A stretch of 64,000 bases of DNA, taken from NCBI RefSeq assembly GCF_010731655.1, contig NZ_AP022619.1, forward strand, positions 4,712,001 through 4,776,000. Reading direction: 5' to 3'. The position numbers and the translations under genes are program-made. Under the pieces are notes generated by a model. It was not told where the DNA came from, did not search any database, and saw only the letters and a list, made by a program, of their open reading frames with translations. Of the stretch, positions 10,215 through 19,323 are shown piece after piece; positions within the stretch are counted from its first letter, which is position 1; every line of letters starts with the position of its first letter. Source of the DNA: Mycobacterium paraseoulense. Its GTDB lineage: Bacteria > Actinomycetota > Actinomycetes > Mycobacteriales > Mycobacteriaceae.

Positions 10215-10712
10215 TTACTGAACCCTGCCTTTGGGAGGTCCGGGCCAGCCAGGTGGCCCGGTTGGCTCGGCCCAGTCCCACACCGCCATGTCGCCGGGCG
10301 GGTACTGGTTGCACACGTCGGTGGCCTTGGCCACGACGCCCTTGTTGTTGAAGAACAGCTTCATGTGGTTCGGCCACGCGTACCACAGCGGGTCGTTGTT
10401 GTAGAAGTTCTCGGAGTAGGTGCGGCGGTCCTCCGGGGACAACGAGTAGAACCAGTGCACCTTGTCGATCGTCGCCTGCTGGACGTTCGGGTGGTTGTCG
10501 AAGTCGATCATGTACCGCTGGTAGTACACCGGGCTGGTGTCGCGGGTGGCCGCCATGATCTGCTCGGCGTCGCACGTGGTGTGGATCATCCGGCGTGGAA
10601 TCGGGAAGTCCTCCGTGGAATCGGCCACGGCGGTCTTCGGGAAGACCGTCGCAGCGATGCCGAGGGCGAGGAAGGCGGCGCCTGCGCGCAAGCCAGTGTT
10701 CAGCCGAGACAT
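10215..10712 (-). CDS. Secreted Rv0455c-like protein (siderophore secretion factor)
   Basis: A 165-residue protein with a Sec signal peptide (about 1-30, cleavage after AVA) and a mature part containing two cysteines, Cys47 ([10 protein letters not shown]) and Cys134 ([11 protein letters not shown]), likely to form a disulfide. It ends in a proline-glycine-rich tail ([15 protein letters not shown]). Length and the [20 protein letters not shown] opening match Rv0455c of M. tuberculosis, reported to be needed for mycobactin secretion together with MmpS4/MmpL4 and MmpS5/MmpL5. Its position opposite an mmpS-mmpL pair supports the same role. It ends in a strong terminator, so it is probably monocistronic. 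Confidence 0.88.
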   Translation of the reverse strand: MSRLNTGLRAGAAFLALGIAATVFPKTAVADSTEDFPIPRRMIHTTCDAEQIMAATRDTSPVYYQRYMIDFDNHPNVQQATIDKVHWFYSLSPEDRRTYSENFYNNDPLWYAWPNHMKLFFNNKGVVAKATDVCNQYPPGDMAVWDWAEPTGPPGWPGPPKGRVQ

Positions 10713-10763
10713 GGTAGTAACGGTAGCACTTTCGGGCGGCGGGGGGACAGTTCCTAGTTCAGC

Positions 10764-11681
10764 TCAGCATTGGTCGCGATCAGGCACGATGATGTGCGTC
10801 GGGTCGGGCCGCAGCTCGGGCGGGGCCTGGCTGTAGTCGCCGAACGGGCCGTCGCGGCGCTCCACCGCCGCCCGCACACCCTGGGTCTCGGCGGTTTTGA
10901 TGAAATCCAGGGCGTCGGGGGTGTTGCGCATCAGGCCGTCGAGGATGCCGCCCAGCGTCTGGGTGGACGCCAATCCCATGTTCTCGTAGGCCTGGTTGAC
11001 GATCAGCTTCTGCGCCTGCAGCTGCGACAGCGGGATGCGGGCCAGCTCGGCCGCGATCTCGGCGACCCGGGCCTCGAGGCGCTCGAACGGGACGGCCTCG
11101 TTGATCAGCTCGATCTCGGCCGCCTGGGCGCCGGTCAGCGGCCGCCCGGTCAGCGAATGCCACTTGACCTTGGCGAAGCTGAGGCGGTAGAGCCACATCC
11201 CGCTCAGGTACGCGCCCCACATCCGGCTGTAGGGGGTGCCGATCACCGCGTCGTCGCTGGCGATGACCAGGTCCGCGCACAGCGCGTAGTCGCTGGCCCC
11301 GCCGACACACCAGCCGTGCACCTGGGCGATGACGGGCTTGGACGCCCGCCAGATGGCCATGAATTTCTGCGTCGGCCCGGTCTCGCGGGCGGTGACCATC
11401 GCGAAGTCCTTGCCGGGGTCCCACCGGCCGTCGGTCATCATCGAATCGCCCCAGTGGGCAAAGCCGCCGCCGAAGTCGTAGCCGCCCGAGAAGGCCCGGC
11501 CGGCGCCGCGCAGCACGATGACCTTGACGGCCGGGTCACGCTCCGCCCGGCCGACGGCCGCCTCGATCTCGTCGGGCATGGGCGGCACGATGGTGTTGAG
11601 CTGCTCGGGACGGTTCAACGTGATGGTGGCGACCGGGCCGGCCGTCGTGTACAGCAGCGTCTCGAAGGCGGGTGCAGTCAT
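10764..11681 (-). CDS. echA2: Enoyl-CoA hydratase/isomerase family protein EchA2
   Basis: A 305-residue crotonase-fold protein. The N-terminal region has TITLNRPEQLN. The first oxyanion-hole block is GRAFSGGYDF. The second is IAQVHGWCVGGASDYALCAD, with the canonical catalytic glutamates of the hydratase replaced in the GGASDYALCADLVIA stretch, so true hydratase activity is uncertain. The C terminus carries the extra helices seen in Rv0456c-type proteins. It probably forms an operon with the small membrane gene and peptidase gene upstream (7 and 10 bases between genes). The substrate is likely a fatty or aromatic acyl-CoA. Confidence 0.85.
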   Translation of the reverse strand: MTAPAFETLLYTTAGPVATITLNRPEQLNTIVPPMPDEIEAAVGRAERDPAVKVIVLRGAGRAFSGGYDFGGGFAHWGDSMMTDGRWDPGKDFAMVTARETGPTQKFMAIWRASKPVIAQVHGWCVGGASDYALCADLVIASDDAVIGTPYSRMWGAYLSGMWLYRLSFAKVKWHSLTGRPLTGAQAAEIELINEAVPFERLEARVAEIAAELARIPLSQLQAQKLIVNQAYENMGLASTQTLGGILDGLMRNTPDALDFIKTAETQGVRAAVERRDGPFGDYSQAPPELRPDPTHIIVPDRDQC

Positions 11682-11688
11682 GGCGTCC

Positions 11689-12000
11689 TTAAGGGTCGGG
11701 CTGACGGTTCTCCGGCGACGCCGCGTAGATGCGGTCGCCGATCTTGAGATACGGCGTCGTCAGGTAGGCCGACAGGGCGAGGAGCCCGGAGAAGATCACC
11801 GCCACGCAGACGGCGTTGGGCCAGATCCTGCCGGTGCCGATCGCGAAACAGACGGTGCCGATGATCGCGGTCGCCCAGTAGAACCGCCGGCCGGCACGGC
11901 GGTCGCGGATGAAGCGATAGCGTGCCTGCGCCGCCGAAACCAGGATGAAGATCAGTCCGGTCGCCAGCAGGGTGAGCTCGATGCGTTGGGTCGCCGACAC
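11689..12000 (-). CDS. Small membrane protein of unknown function
   Basis: From the GTG at 12000 the product has 103 residues with three hydrophobic segments (IELTLLATGLIFILVSAAQA; FYWATAIIGTVCFAIGTG; AVCVAVIFSGLLALSAYL) separated by a basic loop (RYRFIRDRRAGRR). An earlier start at 12057 would overlap the peptidase stop and adds a non-hydrophobic, cysteine-containing leader, so it was not chosen. The gene sits between a prolyl oligopeptidase and echA2 in the same direction. M. tuberculosis has mazEF1 in about this place, so this gene is not part of the shared order. No family recognised. Confidence 0.65.
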   Translation of the reverse strand: MSATQRIELTLLATGLIFILVSAAQARYRFIRDRRAGRRFYWATAIIGTVCFAIGTGRIWPNAVCVAVIFSGLLALSAYLTTPYLKIGDRIYAASPENRQPDP

Positions 12001-12010
12001 GTCGATGATC

Positions 12011-14131
12011 CTATGGGCCGGAAGCGGGACGGCCCAGCATCCGCCACAGGAACGCATAGGTCAGGGCCGACTTGAAGGCGACCTGCTGGTTGTCCGCCGC
12101 GCCCGCGTGCCCGCCCTCGATGTTCTCGTAGTAGTACACCGGGTGCCCGGCGGCCTGAAGCGCGGCCGTCATCTTGCGGGCGTGGCCAGGATGGACCCGG
12201 TCGTCGCGGGTGGACGTGGTCATAAGCACCGGCGGATAGTGCCGCGTCGCCGAAATGTTCTGGTAGGGAGAATATTTCGAGATGAACGCCCAGTCCTGCG
12301 GATCGTCCGGGTCGCCGTATTCGGCCATCCACGAGGCGCCCGCGAGCAGCAGGTGGTAGCGCTTCATGTCCAGCAGCGGCACGCTGCAGACCAGCGCGCC
12401 GAAGCGCTCCGGGTACTGGGTCAGCATGATGCCCATGAGCAGGCCGCCGTTGCTGCCGCCCTGCGCGCCGAGCTGGTCGACGGTCGTGATGCCGCGGTTC
12501 ACCAGGTCGGTTGCCACGGCGGCGAAGTCCTCGGCCACCTTGTGCCGGCCCTCGCGCATCGCCTGGGTGTGCCAGCTGGGCCCGTACTCGCCGCCGCCGC
12601 GGATGTTGGCCAGCACGTAGGTGCCGCCGCGGGCCAGCCACAGCCGCCCGAGCACACCGCTGTAGGCGGGGGTGTTGGCCGACTCGAAGCCGCCGTAGCC
12701 GTACAGCATGGTCGGCCCGGGCCCCCGCGCGTCGGCGGGCCGCACCACGAAGTAGGGGACCTGCGTGCCGTCCTGCGACGCCACGAAATACTGTGCCACC
12801 GTCATGTTTTCGGCATCGAAGAAAGACGGCGCGGACTTGACCTGTTCCAGGGGCCGGTCGCCGGTGCCGCGCAGCAGCCGCGAGGGCGTGACGAAGCCGC
12901 TGGAGTCGAGGAAGAATTCGTCGCCGGCGTGGTCGGCGGCGACGACGACGGTGTTGGTCGCCTCCGGGATGCCGGCGACCGGCTCGCGCCGCCAGCTGCT
13001 CCGTGACGATCGCAAGCGCGGCGGAGCCGGGCGTAGCGGGTCGTCATGCGAGGGCGGTGTGACGATCTCCACCCGGCTGGCCACGTCGGCGAGGGTGACC
13101 AGCAGCAGGCGGTCGCGCGTCCACGCGTAGTGATTCAGCGCGGTGTGTTCGTCGGGCTCGAACACCACGGTCAATTCGGCTGTGCCCGCTAAGAATTCGT
13201 CGTAGTCCGCGGCCAGCAGGGCGCCGGCGGGATAGCTGTTGGCGCCGTAGAACCAGTCGGTGCGCAGCTCGATCAGGAGCCATTGGCGGTGTATCGACAA
13301 GCTCGCGTCGGTGGGTGTGTCGATCCGGATCAGCTCCGGGTTTTCCGGGAGGCCGCGCAGTTCGTAGACCTCTTCGTTCCAGAAGTCGAGGGCGCGCCCG
13401 AGCAGGGTGCGCTCGAAGCCGGGGGTGCGATCCACCGAGGCGGACACGCGGACGTCGGTGCGGGCGCCCTGGAACACGGTTTCCGCGTCGGCGAGCGGGG
13501 TGCCCCGGCGCCACCGCTTGATCACCCGCGGATAGCCCGAGTCGGTGAGCGAGCCCTCGCCGAAGTCCGTGCCCACCAGCACGGTATCGGCGTCCACCCA
13601 GGCCAGCTGCGACTTGGCCTCCGGCAACGCGAACCCGTCGGCGACGAATTCACGTGTCGCCATGTCGAATTCGCGCACGACCGAGGCGTCCGAGCCGCCC
13701 CTGGACAGCGCGACCAGGGCGCGCGTGTACTCGGGTTCGATGACGCCGGCCCCGGCCCACACCCAGTTCGTGTCGTCAGTGCGACCGAGCTCATCTGTGT
13801 CGATCAGCACGTCCCACTCGGGGGACTCGCTGCGATAGCTGTCCAGCGTGGTGCGCCGCCACAACCCGCGCGGGTTGGCGGCGTCGCGCCAGAAGTTGTA
13901 GAGGTACCCGCCGCGCCGGACGACGTAGGGGATGCGCGCGTCGGTGTCGAGCACCTCGAGCGCCTCGGCGCGCATCCGCTCGAAGTCCGCGTCGCAAAAC
14001 GCGGCCAGCGTCGGTTCGTTACGGGCTCGCACCCAGTCCAGCGCCTCGTCGCCGGTGACGTCCTCGAGCCACAGGTAGGGGTCGCCGTCGTCTTCGGGGG
14101 CTTCGGGGGCCTGCGATGTCATGACCGCCAT
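12011..14131 (-). CDS. Prolyl oligopeptidase family serine peptidase
   Basis: A 706-residue cytosolic peptidase of family S9A, corresponding to Rv0457c. The N-terminal DPYLWLEDVTGDEALDWVRA is the family opening, followed by a beta-propeller (about 75-420) and an alpha/beta-hydrolase domain. The triad is Ser560 (GGSNGG), Asp643 or Asp644 (TRDDRVHP) and His675 (EGGHAG). Residues about 361-377 are arginine/serine/proline-rich and arise from an embedded palindromic repeat (13003-13050), which lengthens the protein without breaking the frame. It is the first gene of a likely operon with the small membrane gene and echA2, divergent from the aldehyde dehydrogenase (58 bases between starts). Confidence 0.93.
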   Translation of the reverse strand: MAVMTSQAPEAPEDDGDPYLWLEDVTGDEALDWVRARNEPTLAAFCDADFERMRAEALEVLDTDARIPYVVRRGGYLYNFWRDAANPRGLWRRTTLDSYRSESPEWDVLIDTDELGRTDDTNWVWAGAGVIEPEYTRALVALSRGGSDASVVREFDMATREFVADGFALPEAKSQLAWVDADTVLVGTDFGEGSLTDSGYPRVIKRWRRGTPLADAETVFQGARTDVRVSASVDRTPGFERTLLGRALDFWNEEVYELRGLPENPELIRIDTPTDASLSIHRQWLLIELRTDWFYGANSYPAGALLAADYDEFLAGTAELTVVFEPDEHTALNHYAWTRDRLLLVTLADVASRVEIVTPPSHDDPLRPAPPRLRSSRSSWRREPVAGIPEATNTVVVAADHAGDEFFLDSSGFVTPSRLLRGTGDRPLEQVKSAPSFFDAENMTVAQYFVASQDGTQVPYFVVRPADARGPGPTMLYGYGGFESANTPAYSGVLGRLWLARGGTYVLANIRGGGEYGPSWHTQAMREGRHKVAEDFAAVATDLVNRGITTVDQLGAQGGSNGGLLMGIMLTQYPERFGALVCSVPLLDMKRYHLLLAGASWMAEYGDPDDPQDWAFISKYSPYQNISATRHYPPVLMTTSTRDDRVHPGHARKMTAALQAAGHPVYYYENIEGGHAGAADNQQVAFKSALTYAFLWRMLGRPASGP
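13003..13050. repeat. REP-like palindromic element embedded in frame in the peptidase gene
   Basis: The stretch is bounded by TGACGA (13004-13009) and its complement TCGTCA (13041-13046) and contains an inner stem, CGCGGC-gga-GCCG, so it folds as an interrupted hairpin of about 40 bases. It differs from the surrounding coding sequence in encoding a low-complexity Pro/Arg/Ser stretch. Short dispersed palindromes of this general form are common in M. avium complex genomes, usually between genes; that statement is from memory. No second full copy was found in this window. Confidence 0.55.
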
Positions 14132-14189
14132 TGTGACCTCCGGCGGTAGTGTGAGGTGTATTACACAGGCGAGCGAGGAGTGAGAGCAG

Positions 14190-15713
14190 ATGACTGTTTT
14201 CGCACGTCCAGGTTCCGCTGGGGCGTTGATGTCGTACGAAGCGCGCTACGACAACTTCATCGGGGGCCAGTGGGTTCCGCCCGCGCAGGGCCGCTACTTC
14301 GAGAACCCGACCCCGGTCACCGGCCAGCCGTTCTGCGAGGTGGCCCGCTCGGACGGGGCCGACGTCGAAAAGGCGCTCGACGCCGCCCACGGGGCGGCTC
14401 GGGCGTGGGGCAAGACGCCCCCTGCCGAGCGCGCGGCGGTCCTGAACAAGATCGCCGACCGGATCGAGCAGAACAAGGCCGCGCTGGCGGTGGCCGAGGT
14501 GTGGGACAACGGCAAACCGATCCGCGAGGCGCTGGGCGCCGACATCACGCTGGCGGTCGACCATTTCCGCTACTTCGCCGGGGCGATCCGCGCGCAGGAG
14601 GGTTCGCTGTCCCAGATCGACGAGGACACCGTCGCCTACCACTTCCACGAGCCGCTCGGCGTGGTCGGGCAGATCATCCCGTGGAACTTCCCGATCCTGA
14701 TGGCCACCTGGAAGCTGGCTCCCGCGCTGGCGGCCGGCAACGCGGTGGTGCTCAAACCCGCCGAACAGACGCCGGTCTCGGTGCTCTACCTGATGTCGCT
14801 GATCGGCGACCTGCTGCCGGCGGGGGTGGTCAACGTGGTCAACGGGTTCGGCGCCGAGGCGGGCAAGCCGCTGGCGTCGAGCAATCGGATCGCCAAGATC
14901 GCCTTCACCGGGGAGACCACCACCGGGCGGCTGATCATGCAGTACGCCTCCCAGAACCTGATCCCGGTCACCCTGGAGCTGGGCGGGAAGAGCCCCAACA
15001 TCTTCTTCTCCGACGTGCTGGCCAGGGCCGACGATTACCAGGACAAGGCGCTCGAGGGCTTCACCATGTTCGCCCTCAACCAGGGCGAGGTGTGCACCTG
15101 CCCGTCGCGCAGCCTTGTTCAATCCGACATCTACGACGAGTTCCTCGAGCTGGCCGCGATCCGGACCAAGGCGGTGCGCCAGGGTGACCCGCTGGACACC
15201 GAGACCATGCTGGGTTCGCAGGCGTCCAACGACCAGCTGGAAAAGGTGTTGTCCTACATCGAGATCGGCAAGGACGAGGGCGCCAAGATCATCACCGGCG
15301 GCGAACGCGCCGAACTGGGCGGCGACCTGTCCGGCGGCTACTACATGCAGCCGACGATCTTCGCCGGCAACAACAAGATGCGCATCTTCCAGGAGGAGAT
15401 CTTCGGCCCGGTGGTGGCGGTGACGTCGTTCTCCGACTACGACGACGCAATCTCGATCGCCAACGACACCCTCTACGGGCTGGGCGCGGGCGTGTGGAGC
15501 CGCGACGGCAACACCGCCTACCGGGCGGGCCGCGACATCCAGGCCGGCCGGGTGTGGGTGAACTGCTACCACGCCTATCCCGCGCACGCCGCGTTCGGCG
15601 GCTACAAGCAGTCCGGCATCGGCCGGGAGAACCACAAGATGATGCTGGACCACTACCAGCAGACCAAGAACCTGATGGTGTCCTACTCCGAGAAGGCGCA
15701 GGGGTTCTTCTAG
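14190..15713 (+). CDS. NAD-dependent aldehyde dehydrogenase
   Basis: A 507-residue aldehyde dehydrogenase, corresponding to Rv0458. [20 protein letters not shown] is the NAD-binding and oxyanion-hole segment. Glu263 (LELGGKSPN) is the general base and Cys302 (GEVCTCPSR) the nucleophile, and EEIFGPVV follows in the C-terminal half. It most resembles the bacterial AldA/ExaC group that oxidises acetaldehyde and other short aldehydes. The stop (TAG 15711-15713) directly abuts the ATG of a DUF779 gene, a pairing seen widely in bacteria. An internal ATG at 14229 ([13 protein letters not shown]) also fits the family start. Confidence 0.93.
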   Translation: MTVFARPGSAGALMSYEARYDNFIGGQWVPPAQGRYFENPTPVTGQPFCEVARSDGADVEKALDAAHGAARAWGKTPPAERAAVLNKIADRIEQNKAALAVAEVWDNGKPIREALGADITLAVDHFRYFAGAIRAQEGSLSQIDEDTVAYHFHEPLGVVGQIIPWNFPILMATWKLAPALAAGNAVVLKPAEQTPVSVLYLMSLIGDLLPAGVVNVVNGFGAEAGKPLASSNRIAKIAFTGETTTGRLIMQYASQNLIPVTLELGGKSPNIFFSDVLARADDYQDKALEGFTMFALNQGEVCTCPSRSLVQSDIYDEFLELAAIRTKAVRQGDPLDTETMLGSQASNDQLEKVLSYIEIGKDEGAKIITGGERAELGGDLSGGYYMQPTIFAGNNKMRIFQEEIFGPVVAVTSFSDYDDAISIANDTLYGLGAGVWSRDGNTAYRAGRDIQAGRVWVNCYHAYPAHAAFGGYKQSGIGRENHKMMLDHYQQTKNLMVSYSEKAQGFF

Positions 15714-16193
15714 ATGGGTTCCGGGCCTCCCGCGGGAGTTGTCATCACCGCCGGCGCCGCGGAACTGCTGGCGCGCCTGCAGGAGCACCACGGGCCGGTG
15801 ATGTTCCACCAGTCCGGCGGCTGCTGCGACGGGTCGTCGCCGATGTGCTTCCCGCGCGGGGATTTCCTGGTGGGTGACCGCGACGTGCTGCTGGGCGTGC
15901 TCGACGTCGGCGATGGGGTGCCGGTGTGGATCTCGGGCCCGCAGTACCAGACCTGGAAGCACACGCAGCTGGTCATCGACGTGGTCCCGGGCCGCGGCGG
16001 CGGGTTCAGCCTGGAGGCGCCCGAAGGGGTGCGGTTCCTGGCCCGCGGCCGCGTCTTCACCGACGACGAACAGGCCGAGCTGCGGGGGACGCCGGTGATC
16101 ACCGGCGCCGATTACGAACGGGGCGAACGCCCTTGCGCGCGCGGTCAGGTGGTGACCGACGCGGCGTTGCGAACGTGCCCTCCGGCCCGGTGA
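15714..16193 (+). CDS. DUF779 family protein
   Basis: A 159-residue protein corresponding to Rv0459. The diagnostic block is FHQSGGCCDGSSPMCFPRGD, with three closely spaced cysteines that look like a metal or redox site, followed by DVLLGVLDVGDGVPVWISGPQ and a FSLEAPEGVRFL stretch. DUF779 genes are commonly coupled to acetaldehyde or alcohol dehydrogenases, and here the gene starts at the base after the aldehyde dehydrogenase stop. A role in aldehyde metabolism is inferred from that pairing; biochemistry is not evident from the sequence. Confidence 0.85.
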   Translation: MGSGPPAGVVITAGAAELLARLQEHHGPVMFHQSGGCCDGSSPMCFPRGDFLVGDRDVLLGVLDVGDGVPVWISGPQYQTWKHTQLVIDVVPGRGGGFSLEAPEGVRFLARGRVFTDDEQAELRGTPVITGADYERGERPCARGQVVTDAALRTCPPAR

Positions 16194-16212
16194 CCGCAGT
16201 AATGTCGAAATC

Positions 16213-16491
16213 GTGATCCCCCTCCCGCGTCCGCGGTTGCTGGCCGCGGCCATGCTGATCGGCGCCGCGGTCGGGTTGCTGGCCGGGGTGGGATTCGCCG
16301 GAAGCGCCCACGGGAGCGTGCGCCCGGCCTTCGCCCTCGCGTCGGTGGTCGGGATTCCCAGCGCGGCCGGGCTGGTGACGATCCTGTTCTCCGGACGTCG
16401 GTGGGTGACGATGCTGGGCGCGTTCATCCTGTCGTTGGCGCCCGGCTGGTTCGGTGTGCTCGTCGCTCTCCAGGTGACCTCCCATGGCTGA
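16213..16491 (+). CDS. Small hydrophobic protein (Rv0460-like)
   Basis: A 92-residue protein from the GTG at 16213 with two or three hydrophobic segments (LLAAAMLIGAAVGLLAGVGF; ALASVVGIPSAAGLVTILF; MLGAFILSLAPGWFGVLVAL). Its 3' end overlaps the start of the next gene by 8 bases. Position and character match Rv0460, a small hydrophobic protein of unknown role. No catalytic or binding motif is visible. Confidence 0.7.
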   Translation: MIPLPRPRLLAAAMLIGAAVGLLAGVGFAGSAHGSVRPAFALASVVGIPSAAGLVTILFSGRRWVTMLGAFILSLAPGWFGVLVALQVTSHG

Positions 16492-17053
16492 CGACGACAC
16501 CCCGTCCAGCCCGGGCACCCAGTCCTGGAAGCCCGACTTCTCCGATTCCGACGAGGACACGGGGACGCAGTCCTGGGTGCCGGATTTCTCGGATTCCGAC
16601 GGCGACGACGACGAGCCCGCAACCGCCGCGAAGGACGAGCCCGCTGCGCCCGCGCCGGCCGCCGGCGAGCAGGATGCCGGCGCCGAATCCGCCCTCACCC
16701 CGGTGCAACCGGTCACCGTTCCCGGGCGCTACCTCTACCTGAAGTGGTGGAAGCTGCTGCTGGTGATCCTCGGCGTGTGGTCGGTGGCGGCCGTCGTCGG
16801 GTTCGGCCTGTTCTACTGGTGGTACCACTCGGCCGACAACACCGCGGCGCTGTTCGCGGTGCTGGTGTACGTGGTGGCCTGCGCCGTCGCCGGTGTGCTG
16901 CTCGCGACGGTCGAGGGCAGGCCGCTGGTCTCGGCGTTGTCGCTGGCGGTGATGTCGGGGCCGTTCGCGTCCCTGGCCGCCGCGGCGCCCCTGCACGGCT
17001 ATTACCACTGCGCGCGCGTCGGCCACTGCCTCCTCGGCCTCGTTCCGTATTAA
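16484..17053 (+). CDS. Membrane protein with acidic repeat-bearing N terminus (Rv0461-like)
   Basis: A 189-residue protein. The first 75 residues are acidic and probably cytosolic, and contain two copies of GTQSWxPDFSDSD (about residues 11-23 and 27-39). Next comes a Pro/Ala linker, then three membrane segments (LLLVILGVWSVAAVVGFGLF; ALFAVLVYVVACAVAGVLL; LVSALSLAVMSGPFASLAAA) and a Cys/His-containing end (YYHCARVGHCLLG). It overlaps the preceding small hydrophobic gene by 8 bases, and lpdC starts 32 bases downstream. Function unknown; the tandem acidic repeat suggests a protein-binding tail. Confidence 0.75.
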   Translation: MADDDTPSSPGTQSWKPDFSDSDEDTGTQSWVPDFSDSDGDDDEPATAAKDEPAAPAPAAGEQDAGAESALTPVQPVTVPGRYLYLKWWKLLLVILGVWSVAAVVGFGLFYWWYHSADNTAALFAVLVYVVACAVAGVLLATVEGRPLVSALSLAVMSGPFASLAAAAPLHGYYHCARVGHCLLGLVPY

Positions 17054-17085
17054 CGCCCGACCGGGGCGGCCACTAGGGTAGGGCC

Positions 17086-18480
<1,395 letters not shown>

Positions 18481-18485
18481 GCCGG

Positions 18486-18758
18486 ATGCGCAGCGACGTC
18501 GTTCTGGGGGCCGTCGGCGGCCTCGCCGCGGGCTATGTCCTGTGGCTGGCCGCCTTTTCGATCGCCGACGACAACGCGGCGGTGGGGCGTTGGGCCCCCA
18601 CGGTGTTGCTGCTGTCGCTGGCGCTGGCGGTCTGCGCCACGGCGTGGGCGTCGTTGCTGCGCCGCCGCCGGAAATACGCGTGGTCGGGGTTCGGGTTCGG
18701 GCTCGCCGCCCCGCCGCTGCTGCTGACCCTGGCCGTGCTCGCCAACGTCTACCTGTGA
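18486..18758 (+). CDS. Small membrane protein (Rv0463-like)
   Basis: A 90-residue protein from the ATG at 18486, only 5 bases after the lpdC stop and so probably co-transcribed. Three hydrophobic segments (VVLGAVGGLAAGYVLWLAAF; APTVLLLSLALAVCATAWAS; LAAPPLLLTLAVLANVYL) are joined by a basic loop RRRRKYAWSG. A longer open frame upstream lies within lpdC and was rejected. Function unknown. Confidence 0.72.
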   Translation: MRSDVVLGAVGGLAAGYVLWLAAFSIADDNAAVGRWAPTVLLLSLALAVCATAWASLLRRRRKYAWSGFGFGLAAPPLLLTLAVLANVYL

Positions 18759-18768
18759 CCGGCTCCGG

Positions 18769-19323
18769 CTAGCGCGGGTTGTCCAGCGGGATGTCCAGCG
18801 CCGCCATCGTCGCCGCGAGTCCGTCGTATTGGCTTGCCAGCAAGCAGAATTCGATCAGTTGACGCCGGTCGAGGTGCTCGGCGAGCTGCCGCCAGGTGGC
18901 GTCGGTGATGGTGCGGTCCTGGATGAACTCGTCCGTCGCCTCCAGCAGCGCCTGCTGCCGCACCGTCAGGCGCGCCTCGACGCGGTCCAGCCGCTCGGGC
19001 CACGCGAAGATCGCGGCCTGCAGGTCCGCGTTCAGGCCCTGCTTGGCGGCCATCCGGCGATGGTGTTGCAGCTCGTATTCGCAGCCGCGCACATGTGCCA
19101 CCCGCAGGATCACCAGCTCGGTGTCGACCGCCGGCAGCCGGCCGCGCAGCACGCGGCCGCTGTAAACGCTCCACGCCAAGAACAGCAACCGGTGCTGGCC
19201 CAGCGTGGTGAACAGGTGCATCTCCGGAGCCCGGACCGTGCGCGCGGCCAACTTCGCCAGCACCCAGTTGATCGGGCCGAGTTCGCGGAACCGCCCCGAC
19301 GGGATGCGGCCGACGGAGCTCAC
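18769..19323 (-). CDS. Carboxymuconolactone decarboxylase / AhpD-like protein
   Basis: A 184-residue helical protein corresponding to Rv0464c. The AhpD/CMD core reads ELVILRVAHVRGCEYELQHH (about residues 69-88). The single Cys in RGCEYExxHH keeps the Glu and His of the family but lacks the second Cys of a CxxC pair, so peroxidase activity of the AhpD kind is doubtful. Its start overlaps the stop of the upstream ramB by 4 bases (19320-19323), so the two form an operon. Confidence 0.8.
   Translation of the reverse strand: MSSVGRIPSGRFRELGPINWVLAKLAARTVRAPEMHLFTTLGQHRLLFLAWSVYSGRVLRGRLPAVDTELVILRVAHVRGCEYELQHHRRMAAKQGLNADLQAAIFAWPERLDRVEARLTVRQQALLEATDEFIQDRTITDATWRQLAEHLDRRQLIEFCLLASQYDGLAATMAALDIPLDNPR

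Noticed and set aside
14019..16622. Minus-strand open frame of 867 codons
   Set aside because: It is antisense to the aldehyde dehydrogenase and DUF779 genes and has no recognisable domain.
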